Shown piece after piece: positions 1-8,222 of a stretch of DNA of 40,229 nt. The notes under the pieces were generated by a model. The model made no database searches, was not told where the DNA came from, and saw only the letters and a program-made list of their open reading frames with translations. A program made the translations under genes and the position numbers. Positions within the stretch are counted from its first letter, which is position 1. Each line of letters starts with the position of its first letter. The DNA lies in the NCBI GenBank assembly GCA_902604265.1, contig CACKXX010000005.1, forward strand, positions 1-40,229, read 5' to 3'. The DNA comes from an uncultured Pelagibacteraceae bacterium. Lineage in GTDB: Bacteria > Pseudomonadota > Alphaproteobacteria > Pelagibacterales > Pelagibacteraceae.

Positions 1-117
1 TTCATAAAGTGATACAAAATTATAAATGTGTTTCATAATACCGTCTTGAATAGAAAAAACCATCATTGCTAACAAAATGAAAAGTATTCCTCTAGGATTA
101 TTATTTTTTTTAGACAT
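1..117 (-). CDS. N-terminus of an EamA/DMT-type membrane transporter (partial, runs off window start)
   Basis: Reverse complement from ATG at 117 reads MSKKNNNPRGILFILLAMMVFSIQDGIMKHIYNFVSLYE, typical of the first TM of DMT transporters; not in ORF track because truncated. Confidence 0.55.
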   Translation of the reverse strand, partial: MSKKNNNPRGILFILLAMMVFSIQDGIMKHIYNFVSLYE

Positions 118-170
118 TAGCCCGTATATCACAGAATTATTCAGATTAAGATAAAATTATTATGAAATTT

Positions 171-1280
171 TTATTGTTTAGGAAAGTAATCTTGCAAGTC
201 ACCTTCTCTATAAACATCAGTTGTACTACAATGCAAACTTCCACCAAAGCCATAAGCTTCTCTAAAGTCTACAGGTAAAACTTCCATTCCTAACTTATCA
301 AGTTGTTCAGCTTGATAAATTTCACTTTTTTCTACACATACTGTTTTTGGATCTAAAACTAAAATATTCATTGATAACCATATTGAATAATAAGTTAGAG
401 GAGGAGGAGAATTATGTGCTGGTTGTGCTGCTTCAATAATTTCCCAACCGTTATCTTCAAAAAGTTTCCTTTGTTCTTTTGGAAGTTTTCGTACAGGGTT
501 ATTTAATATTAGACCAGGTCTTATTGGTGTAAAAGTTGCATCTATATGAATAGGGTAAGGATCTCCTGGAAAATTTACAGTATGAACACGATGATTAGGA
601 AAATGTCTTTTTAACCAGTCAATACCTTTTAAATTTGTTGTAAAACCATGTTGAACAATTAAATCTTTACCAAATCTTAATATATCTGCTGCATCAAAAA
701 GAGGCTCTTCTTCAGTTGTTACAAAATATTTTTTTTCAGCCCACTCCAATCTTTGTTCAATGCTTACTTCATCTGACAAATAATTTTTATGATAATCTTT
801 ATCTGTCAACCTAGGTTTAGGAGCTGACTCATGCTTCATTCTAGGATCTTCCATAAAGTATTGTTGTATCAATGGTCTATAAGCTAAATATTCAAACCAT
901 CTGCATCGAAAACTCATAGTTGCCTCTAACATTTCTTTTCCAACAGTAATAATTACATCTCTAGATGGCATACATCCAAACATGTGTTCTGCTTTCCAGT
1001 CTGGTGTAGCGATTTTTTCATCAAATTTTAAAGGAGTTGGTCTATCAACTCTTATCCCTCTATTCTCTAATGTTTTTACAAATTTATCTAAAAGTTCATT
1101 TGCTTTATCAATTGAATCTTGAGTTCTTCTACCGTGTTTTCCTTTCATAACAGAATCTGGTGGTATTTTTACATCTACAGCAGGTTCTGGTGCTGGTATA
1201 CAACAGTTATCTGCTCTGCCAACAATTACATGTTTTAAAGGGTCCCATTCATTCCAGCTACTTACAATAGTTTTTTTCAT
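171..1280 (-). CDS. Amidinotransferase family protein (glycine amidinotransferase-like)
   Basis: 369 aa; N-term SSWNEWDPLKHVIVGRAD, HIDATF and C-terminal GGSLHCSTTDVYREG (catalytic Cys context) fit the GATM family. Amidino acceptor unknown. Confidence 0.8.
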   Translation of the reverse strand: MKKTIVSSWNEWDPLKHVIVGRADNCCIPAPEPAVDVKIPPDSVMKGKHGRRTQDSIDKANELLDKFVKTLENRGIRVDRPTPLKFDEKIATPDWKAEHMFGCMPSRDVIITVGKEMLEATMSFRCRWFEYLAYRPLIQQYFMEDPRMKHESAPKPRLTDKDYHKNYLSDEVSIEQRLEWAEKKYFVTTEEEPLFDAADILRFGKDLIVQHGFTTNLKGIDWLKRHFPNHRVHTVNFPGDPYPIHIDATFTPIRPGLILNNPVRKLPKEQRKLFEDNGWEIIEAAQPAHNSPPPLTYYSIWLSMNILVLDPKTVCVEKSEIYQAEQLDKLGMEVLPVDFREAYGFGGSLHCSTTDVYREGDLQDYFPKQ

Positions 1281-1349
1281 ACAAGTTAAAAAAGTAAATT
1301 AATTAATATATATTTTCAATAATAATATTTTTAGTTTAGTGTGTATACA

Positions 1350-2042
1350 ATGAAAAAAATTCTATTATTAATAATTTTGTTATCAATGAGTTTTACTTAT
1401 GCTATTGCTCATCAACCAAAACTTATAAAGTACTCACCTTCTTCAAATAAACCCCATGATGTAATTGAACCAGAAATCTCAAAAGCCTATTATGGAAAAC
1501 TAATTGGTGAACCACACTATTATAAAATCGAAAGCAATATTGAATTTTCATTTTATGCAGGAATTACCATTCCTAAAATTAATGATAATGTTAAATGGAT
1601 TTCACTTGAGGTGCTTGATGAAAATAATAATTCAATTTTTTATGAAGATGGTAGAGAGTATAATTGGAAGGCATGGTATGAACCTTACGCAAGAGACTGG
1701 TATTGGATTGGTCCTCAAATAGGCATTCATAACAATAAAGAATTTAAAGAGAGTTTAAAACTTGAAGCCGGAACTTATATAATTAAAGTTTTCAATGATG
1801 ATAACCAGGGAAGCTATTCTTTAGCTGTAGGAGATATAGAATTTTTTGGTGCAAATATATTAGAAAAAATATCAATTTGGGCTCCCATACTTTTTTATAT
1901 TGGACCTTATATGGATATTTTCTATTGGAATAAATTTGATTTTAAAGCATACATACCTCATTTAGTTATTATAATTATTTTACTTATTCTTTATTGGTCA
2001 ATAAAAAAAATTTTTTTTCGAAAAAAAAAATATTTTAATTAA
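1350..2042 (+). CDS. Hypothetical exported protein with signal peptide and C-terminal TM anchor
   Basis: ORF track starts at GTG 1341, but ATG at 1350 gives a clean signal peptide (MKKILLLIILLSMSFTYAIAHQ); C-term LVIIIILLILYWSIKKIFFRKKK looks like a TM plus basic tail. Confidence 0.65.
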   Translation: MKKILLLIILLSMSFTYAIAHQPKLIKYSPSSNKPHDVIEPEISKAYYGKLIGEPHYYKIESNIEFSFYAGITIPKINDNVKWISLEVLDENNNSIFYEDGREYNWKAWYEPYARDWYWIGPQIGIHNNKEFKESLKLEAGTYIIKVFNDDNQGSYSLAVGDIEFFGANILEKISIWAPILFYIGPYMDIFYWNKFDFKAYIPHLVIIIILLILYWSIKKIFFRKKKYFN

Positions 2043-3619
2043 TTTAAAATTGAGTCTGCGCCTTTTTCAGCAATCATCAAAGTTGGTGCATTTAAGTTAG
2101 CGCTTGGTATTTCAGGCATTACAGATGCATCAATAACCCTTAAGTTTTGAATTCCTTTTACTTTTAGATTTTCATCAACAACTGCCATATCGTCTATACC
2201 CATCTTACAAGTACCACATGGATGATAAGCAGTTTCAGCTTTAGATCTGATATATTCATTCAACTCTTCATCTGATTGTGCTTCTGTTCCTGGACCGATT
2301 TCTTTTCCTGAATGTTTTGCCAAAGAAGGTTGTGCTAAGATTTTTCTTGCAACATGTATACATTCTCTAGTTTGTTTTAAATCATCTTCATCTTCCAAAT
2401 AATTAAATAAAATTTTAGGATAGTCATATGGGTTTGATGAATTAAGAGTTATTAATCCTCTGCTTTTTGGATGGTTAGGGCTAGCATGCAATTGATAACC
2501 ATGTGAACTTGGGTTAACTAAGCCATGGTCAATAACAAACGATGGAAAGAAATGAAATTGAATATTTGCAATTTCTCTTTCTGGAGAAGATTTTGCAAAA
2601 CCTCCAGCTTCTAAATAAGATTGAGAACATGGTCCAGATTTAGATAAAAACCATTGTATTCCAGCTAAAACTTTTGGAATTATTTTAGTATAAGTATAAA
2701 GAGTATCTGGTGTTTTACATTCTTGCATAATGTAAGTTTCTAGATGATCTTGAAGGTTTCTACCTACGCCTTTTACATCGTTAACAACATTAATTCCTTT
2801 TTCCTTTAAATGATTTGCATCACCAATTCCAGAAAGCATTAGTAATTGTGGCGAATTAATTGAACCACCACTTAATATTATTTCTTTATTGGCATAAATT
2901 TTTTCAATTTTATTTTTAATTTTTACCTCAATACCTATGGCTTTTTTTCCATCAAAAATAATTTTTTCTACAAATGAATTTGAAAAAATATTTAAATTTT
3001 TTCTACTTTTTGCTGGGTTCAAATAATATCTAGCTACACTAGCTCTTTCTCCTTTATGAATAGTAGTATCAAACATTCCAAATCCTTCTTGATGTTCACC
3101 ATTCATATCAGGATTAATTTTATGTCCAGCTTCAGAAGCTGCTTCTAAAAAAGCACCAAATAAAGGATTATCATTTTTTGATTGGTTAACAGGTAGCAAA
3201 CCAAAAGAACCTCTATATTGATTTTCTCCTTCAGACCACGTTTCAATTTTTTTAAAATAAGGTAAAATTTTTTCATAAGACCAAGATTTTAATCCAAAGT
3301 TTTCCCATCTTTCATAATCATTTTTATTCCCTCGAACAAAAACCATTCCATTATGAGCTGAACAGCCTCCGATCATTTTTCCTCTTGGACAAAATAATCT
3401 TCTATTATTTAAATGTGGTTCTGGTTCAGAATAGTATTTCCAATTATATTTTGGATCATGCATGGTGTAAAGAAGAGCAAGCGGCATTTTAACTTTCCAA
3501 ATATCACTTGGTCCTCCTGCTTCAAAAACTCCAACTTTATGATTGGCATTTTGTGACAATCTATTTGCTAGAACACATCCCGCTGACCCAGCACCAATAA
3601 TTAAATAATCGTAATTCAT
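2039..3619 (-). CDS. GMC-family oxidoreductase (choline dehydrogenase-like)
   Basis: 526 aa; N-term YLIIGAGSAGCVLANRLS FAD motif, GKMIGGCSAHNGMVFVRG, C-term YHPCGTCKMG and DASVMPEIPSANLNAPTLMIAEK. Confidence 0.85.
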   Translation of the reverse strand: MNYDYLIIGAGSAGCVLANRLSQNANHKVGVFEAGGPSDIWKVKMPLALLYTMHDPKYNWKYYSEPEPHLNNRRLFCPRGKMIGGCSAHNGMVFVRGNKNDYERWENFGLKSWSYEKILPYFKKIETWSEGENQYRGSFGLLPVNQSKNDNPLFGAFLEAASEAGHKINPDMNGEHQEGFGMFDTTIHKGERASVARYYLNPAKSRKNLNIFSNSFVEKIIFDGKKAIGIEVKIKNKIEKIYANKEIILSGGSINSPQLLMLSGIGDANHLKEKGINVVNDVKGVGRNLQDHLETYIMQECKTPDTLYTYTKIIPKVLAGIQWFLSKSGPCSQSYLEAGGFAKSSPEREIANIQFHFFPSFVIDHGLVNPSSHGYQLHASPNHPKSRGLITLNSSNPYDYPKILFNYLEDEDDLKQTRECIHVARKILAQPSLAKHSGKEIGPGTEAQSDEELNEYIRSKAETAYHPCGTCKMGIDDMAVVDENLKVKGIQNLRVIDASVMPEIPSANLNAPTLMIAEKGADSILN

Positions 3620-4152
3620 TTAAGTGATGCTTTTAATAAATCTTTGTACTGAATGATATCTTTTATTTTGAGGCCTACTTTTTTTGCCGCTTCATCAAAC
3701 TTTCTAACCTTTATAGCTTCTTTAAAAAACTCTTCTTTTTCAAATAATTTAGCTTCTTTTCCATTTAATAGACCTCCTTGAAGTTCAAGACTTACGATTG
3801 AGGCATTTGATAATTTATTATAATACTTTTTATCTCGAGCAAGATATCTCTTAGCCATAACGTGATGTTTGATTGGTTCAACGATTTCTCTTTTAAAAAA
3901 TTTTTTTAAATATTCATAACCTATATCTTCATGTTTACCATCCTTATTTTTTCTAACTAATTCATCAGGGTCATCTAAAATGAAATGTCCATAATCATGA
4001 AGTAAACAAGAACAAATCAAAAAATCTTTACTCTTTGACTTTTCGGCAATCATTGCTGCTTGAATCATGTGTTCAGAGATTGTTACATTTTCTCCAATAT
4101 AAAGTGATTTATTATTTTTAAAATTACTTATAATTTTTTCAATTATATCCAT
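3616..4152 (-). CDS. HD-domain protein resembling PhnZ/TmpB mixed-valent diiron oxygenases
   Basis: 178 aa; YIGENVTISEHMIQAA...LLHDYGH...KHEDIGYEYL...IKHHVMAKRYL...LELQGG...VRKFDE: HD metal motif plus upstream Y-x-x-E and H as in PhnZ. Overlaps the next gene by ATGA. Confidence 0.75.
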   Translation of the reverse strand: MDIIEKIISNFKNNKSLYIGENVTISEHMIQAAMIAEKSKSKDFLICSCLLHDYGHFILDDPDELVRKNKDGKHEDIGYEYLKKFFKREIVEPIKHHVMAKRYLARDKKYYNKLSNASIVSLELQGGLLNGKEAKLFEKEEFFKEAIKVRKFDEAAKKVGLKIKDIIQYKDLLKASLK

Positions 4153-4155
4153 TAA

Positions 4156-4983
4156 CTATTTTGGATTATCTCCTTGAATTGCAATTCTATCCATTATTCT
4201 TTCATGACCAAGACCTCTTCCTGGGAAAAAGTCGGTTAAGCCTTGGTGTTGAGTACTTCTATTATCCCAAATTGCAACTGCATTTTCTGTCCACTTAAAC
4301 CTACATGTAAAATCTAATCTTTCCTGATGTTCAAATATTTTTTTTAAAATTTCATCACTTTCTTTTTTATCCATATCAATAATTCTTTTCGTATACATAG
4401 AGTTAACATAAAGAATTTTTTTCTTTGTTTCAGGATGAGTTCTAACTATGGGATGTTCGTTAGAGTATTCATCTAAATTTCCATTTCCTTCCATTTCTGT
4501 ATATTTATCTACGAATGCAGCCGCACCCAAAGAACTATGAATTGCTTTTTTTCCTTCTATTTTCTTTTTAATTTCTTCATCAAGCGTTTGATAAGCAATC
4601 TCCATATTTGAAAACATTGTATCACCACCCACTGGAGGGATTTTTCTTGATCTTAAAATAATTACTTTTGTCGGTTTTGGATTATAGCTAACATCTGTAT
4701 GCCATGTTTCTCCCCATTGATGTTTTTCATCTGCTCCCTTAATTATTCTAATAATTTCTGGATAATCTTTTAAACTTTTTACATAGACATGTTTTTCTAA
4801 TGGACCAAATTTTTTAGCTAAATTAATTTGCTCATCACAAGTAATATCTTGATCTCTAAAAAAAAGAACTTTGTGTTCAAGCATCAGGTTATTAATAACT
4901 TCCCAATTTTCTTTTGAAGAGTCTTTTAAATTTATACCTTTTATTTCTGCTCCTAATGCACCAGATAATAATTTTAATTTCAT
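4156..4983 (-). CDS. TauD/TfdA-family Fe(II)/2-oxoglutarate dioxygenase
   Basis: 275 aa; WHTDVSY (HxD), AIWDNRSTQHQG (distal His), GHERIMDRIAI (Arg). 3-bp gap to the HD gene. Confidence 0.85.
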   Translation of the reverse strand: MKLKLLSGALGAEIKGINLKDSSKENWEVINNLMLEHKVLFFRDQDITCDEQINLAKKFGPLEKHVYVKSLKDYPEIIRIIKGADEKHQWGETWHTDVSYNPKPTKVIILRSRKIPPVGGDTMFSNMEIAYQTLDEEIKKKIEGKKAIHSSLGAAAFVDKYTEMEGNGNLDEYSNEHPIVRTHPETKKKILYVNSMYTKRIIDMDKKESDEILKKIFEHQERLDFTCRFKWTENAVAIWDNRSTQHQGLTDFFPGRGLGHERIMDRIAIQGDNPK

Positions 4984-4984
4984 A

Positions 4985-5452
4985 TTATTTTTTTAATTTA
5001 CCTATAAATTTTAAATTTTCATTTTTAAATTTTGCATTATTTTCACTAATAAAACTATCCATTATTTTAGTTCTTTGTTGATCAAATTCAGCTACTTTTC
5101 TTTTATTTAAATCAACGTGTAGAGACAACATTTCTATAGTTGATGAAAGTTTTTTTGATTTTTTTTCAATCATTTCTAACCTAAAATGAAGTCTTTTTTT
5201 ATCGTGATCAAAAAAGGTTAACATTATTTCTACTTCATCTCCCTCTTTGACTTCGCTATCGTAGGTAGTATTAGTTTCAACTACCATAGTACTCATTCCA
5301 CTTGTTTTTGCAGAATGCTCACCCATATTAAATTTTTCTAAAATAACCTCCCAAGCTTTATCAAAAATTAACACATAGTAAGCCATGTTGAGGTGTTTAT
5401 TGTAATCTGTCCACTCAGATTTAATTATTTCATTTGAAACATGAACTGACAT
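4985..5452 (-). CDS. 4HBT-superfamily acyl-CoA thioesterase (betainyl-CoA thioesterase/CdhB candidate)
   Basis: EWTDYNKHLNMAYYVLIFDKAWE hot-dog thioesterase motif. ORF track starts at TTG 5467; ATG at 5452 is a more likely start. 1-bp gap to the TauD gene. Confidence 0.7.
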   Translation of the reverse strand: MSVHVSNEIIKSEWTDYNKHLNMAYYVLIFDKAWEVILEKFNMGEHSAKTSGMSTMVVETNTTYDSEVKEGDEVEIMLTFFDHDKKRLHFRLEMIEKKSKKLSSTIEMLSLHVDLNKRKVAEFDQQRTKIMDSFISENNAKFKNENLKFIGKLKK

Positions 5453-5501
5453 ATTTTTATTTCCCAAGACTTAATTTGATAGTATAAATCTAATAATTAA
5501 A

Positions 5502-6389
5502 ATGAACAATAAAGTATTTATATCTTGCGCTGTTACAGGGTCAGGCGATACTGCTGGAAAACATCCCGATTTACCAAAAACACCGGAGCAGATCGCTACC
5601 GCCGCTATAGAATCAGCTAAGGCTGGAGCAGCAATAGCACATATTCACGTTAGAGAAGAGGATGGAACACCAAGCAGAAGATTAGAATTATATAAAGAAG
5701 TTGTAGATAGAGTTAGATCTAGTGATACCGATGTTGTTTTAAATTTAACTACAGGAATGGGTGGAGATTTAGATATCGGACAAGGAAAAAACCCTCTAGA
5801 TTTTGGCCCAATGACTGACATGGCAAATGTGATGGAAAGAATAGCAAATGCAGAACAATTTTTACCAGAAATATGCACGCTTGATTGTGGAACTCTAAAT
5901 TTTGGTGATAGCTCTGTTATTACAGTAAATACACCTAACGATTTAAGAAAGGCTGCAAAAAGATTACAGGAAATAAATGTAAAACCAGAAATTGAAGCTT
6001 TTGATTTAGGAAATATGTGGTTTGGCGCACAACTATATAAAGAAGGATTGTTAAACGATCCTCCAATGTTTCAAATGTGTCTTGGTATACCATGGGGAGC
6101 ACCAGCCACACCTTTAGCAATGCAAGCAATGAAAGATATTATGCCAAAGGAAGGTATTTGGTCAGGATTTGCAATTTCAAAAAACGAAATGCCATTTGTT
6201 GCTCAAACTGTAATTATGGGAGGCAATCCAAGAGTAGGGCTTGAGGATAATTTATATTTAGAAAAAGGTAAACTAGCTACAAATGCTCAATTAGTTGAGA
6301 AAGCAATTAGAATTGTAAATGATCTTGGTGTTTCAATAATGACTCCCGCTGAAACTAGAGAAAAACTAAAATTAAAAAATTATAAATAA
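5502..6389 (+). CDS. BKACE (DUF849) beta-keto acid cleavage enzyme, candidate 3-dehydrocarnitine cleavage (CdhC-like)
   Basis: 295 aa; FISCAVTGSGDTAGKHPDLPKTPEQIA, AHIHVREEDGTPSRRLELYKEVVDRVR, VVLNLTTGMG; CdhC assignment rests on neighbours. Confidence 0.8.
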   Translation: MNNKVFISCAVTGSGDTAGKHPDLPKTPEQIATAAIESAKAGAAIAHIHVREEDGTPSRRLELYKEVVDRVRSSDTDVVLNLTTGMGGDLDIGQGKNPLDFGPMTDMANVMERIANAEQFLPEICTLDCGTLNFGDSSVITVNTPNDLRKAAKRLQEINVKPEIEAFDLGNMWFGAQLYKEGLLNDPPMFQMCLGIPWGAPATPLAMQAMKDIMPKEGIWSGFAISKNEMPFVAQTVIMGGNPRVGLEDNLYLEKGKLATNAQLVEKAIRIVNDLGVSIMTPAETREKLKLKNYK

Positions 6390-6400
6390 ATCAAGATCAT

Positions 6401-7186
6401 TTAATCTACTCTTATAGTATTTCCATCCACAGGAAAGACTTGACCAGATATTTTCTCACTATCTTTTGAAATTAAAAATGAACACATATTCCCTATATCT
6501 TCTTGAGAAATCCATGAATTCATTGAAGCCATAGATAAAAAATCTTTTTCAATCACTTTTTTTGAAACTTTAAGAAATTTTGCTTTATCACTTATTACTC
6601 TATCCATTCTATCTCCTTTAATCGTTCCAGGACAAACAGCATTTACTCTTATTTTAAATTTGCCTAATTCTATTGCTAAAGTTTTTGTTACTCCTATGAT
6701 TGCCCACTTGCTTGCAGCATATGGAGATCGTAATGCAAAACCCATAATTCCTGCAGTAGAAGAAATATTTATTATAGAACCACCTTTATTATTCTTAAGC
6801 ATTGGTATTGCAAGTTTCGTAAAGTAAAAATGACTTATTACGTTTGTTTTTAAAGTTTGTTCCCAGTCATCAGAGCTTAACTTTTCTATATTTCCAGTTG
6901 GACCTGCGATGCCTACATTATTAATTAAAGCATCAATTTTGTTCGTTTTTTTTCTTATTTTACTAAAAAAATTCGAAACTTCATACTCATCAGAGGCATC
7001 ACATTCATATATAAATAATTTTTTTTTATTTAGAGGATGTTTTTGTGCCTTTTTTAGAGAATTGGTATTGATATCACAAATATAAACAACAGCGCCTCTT
7101 GAAAGACAAATCTTTGCAGTCGACCATCCAATTCCTGAAGCTCCTGCTGAAATTACTATTTTTTTATTTTGAAGACTTCGCGGCAT
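6401..7186 (-). CDS. Short-chain dehydrogenase/reductase
   Basis: 261 aa; GASGIGWSTA, NNVGIAG, S-(x)n-YAASK catalytic motif; start lies 23 nt inside the 3' end of the proV-like gene. Confidence 0.85.
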   Translation of the reverse strand: MPRSLQNKKIVISAGASGIGWSTAKICLSRGAVVYICDINTNSLKKAQKHPLNKKKLFIYECDASDEYEVSNFFSKIRKKTNKIDALINNVGIAGPTGNIEKLSSDDWEQTLKTNVISHFYFTKLAIPMLKNNKGGSIINISSTAGIMGFALRSPYAASKWAIIGVTKTLAIELGKFKIRVNAVCPGTIKGDRMDRVISDKAKFLKVSKKVIEKDFLSMASMNSWISQEDIGNMCSFLISKDSEKISGQVFPVDGNTIRVD

Positions 7187-8219
7187 CAGCCATATGTTCT
7201 TTTGTTAAGGCTTTTGAAAGTTCTTTTTGCGTTATGTATCCTTTTACATTTCCACTTTTATCAACAACTTCACAATTTGAATTTGAACAGACAACTTTTG
7301 GTAAAAATTCATCTAAAAATTGGTCTTCTTGAACTTTAACAAGATTTGATTTATCGATACCATTTGATGAGTTAACAGGTGACATAATGATTTTAGCTTT
7401 TATTACTTTTGCTCTATTCACATCTTTAACAAAAGCTTCAACATAATCATCAGCTGGATTCATAATAATATCTATAGGAGTTCCTACCTGCACTAATCTT
7501 CCACCATTCAATATTCCAATATGATCTCCTAATCTTAAAGATTCATCTAAATCATGAGTGATAAATACTATTGTTTTTTTTAATTCACTTTGTAAATCTA
7601 TTAATTGTTTTTGCATATCACTTCTAATCAAAGGATCTAGAGCTGAAAACGCTTCGTCCATTAACATTATATCAGTATTAGTTGCAAGCGCTCTAGCCAA
7701 ACCTACCCTTTGTTGCATACCACCAGATAACTGATTTGGATACTGATGTTCAAATCCAGTTAAGCCTACAGCTTCTATTTTTTCCATTGCTGTTTTATTT
7801 CGTTCTTCTGGCTTTTGGCCTTGAACTTCCAGTCCATATCCAACATTTTCCAATACAGTTTTATGTGGGAACAAACCAAATCTTTGGAATACCATACTCA
7901 TTTTATGTCTTCTAAACTCAATCAATCCTTTGGGATCTAAATCCATTACATTTGTACCTTCTACAGACACCACACCTGAAGTTGGATCTATTAATCTGTT
8001 AATATGTCGGATAAGAGTAGATTTCCCTGAACCAGATAAACCCATACATACAAAAGTTTCACCTTCCTCAATACTCAAAGATACATTATCTAAACCAACT
8101 GTATGCCCGGTTTTTTCTAAAATTTCTTCTTTTGTTGCTCCGTCTTGAACCATTGGAAGAACTTTAGAGGGCTGATCTCCAAAAATTTTATATACATTTT
8201 TAATTTCTATTTTACTCAT
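7164..8219 (-). CDS. proV: Glycine betaine/proline-type ABC transporter ATP-binding protein
   Basis: 351 aa; GLSGSGKST Walker A, LSGGMQQRVGLARAL, LMDEAFSALDP, ProV-type N-term (IYKIFGDQPSKVLPMVQDG) and short C-terminal CBS-like tail. Confidence 0.88.
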   Translation of the reverse strand: MSKIEIKNVYKIFGDQPSKVLPMVQDGATKEEILEKTGHTVGLDNVSLSIEEGETFVCMGLSGSGKSTLIRHINRLIDPTSGVVSVEGTNVMDLDPKGLIEFRRHKMSMVFQRFGLFPHKTVLENVGYGLEVQGQKPEERNKTAMEKIEAVGLTGFEHQYPNQLSGGMQQRVGLARALATNTDIMLMDEAFSALDPLIRSDMQKQLIDLQSELKKTIVFITHDLDESLRLGDHIGILNGGRLVQVGTPIDIIMNPADDYVEAFVKDVNRAKVIKAKIIMSPVNSSNGIDKSNLVKVQEDQFLDEFLPKVVCSNSNCEVVDKSGNVKGYITQKELSKALTKEHMADAAKSSK

Positions 8220-8222
8220 ATT

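Noticed and set aside
2011-2028. Perfect palindrome TTTTTTTTCGAAAAAAAA
   Set aside because: Lies in the basic coding tail (KKIFFRKKK) of the hypothetical protein and is homopolymer-driven; it might aid termination of the convergent pair but support is weak.
5645-5878. Antisense/alternate-frame ORFs in the track (e.g. 1504-1722, 5645-5878, 5935-6129, 7099-7332, 7930-8148, 10051-10278, 12328-12543, 12504-12737, 17982-18224, 18190-18462, 20841-21113, 21581-21877, 23367-23558, 26484-26792, 29006-29296, 32578-32859, 34285-34476)
   Set aside because: Each lies inside a strongly supported CDS in another frame, with low-complexity or unstructured translations and no recognisable family.
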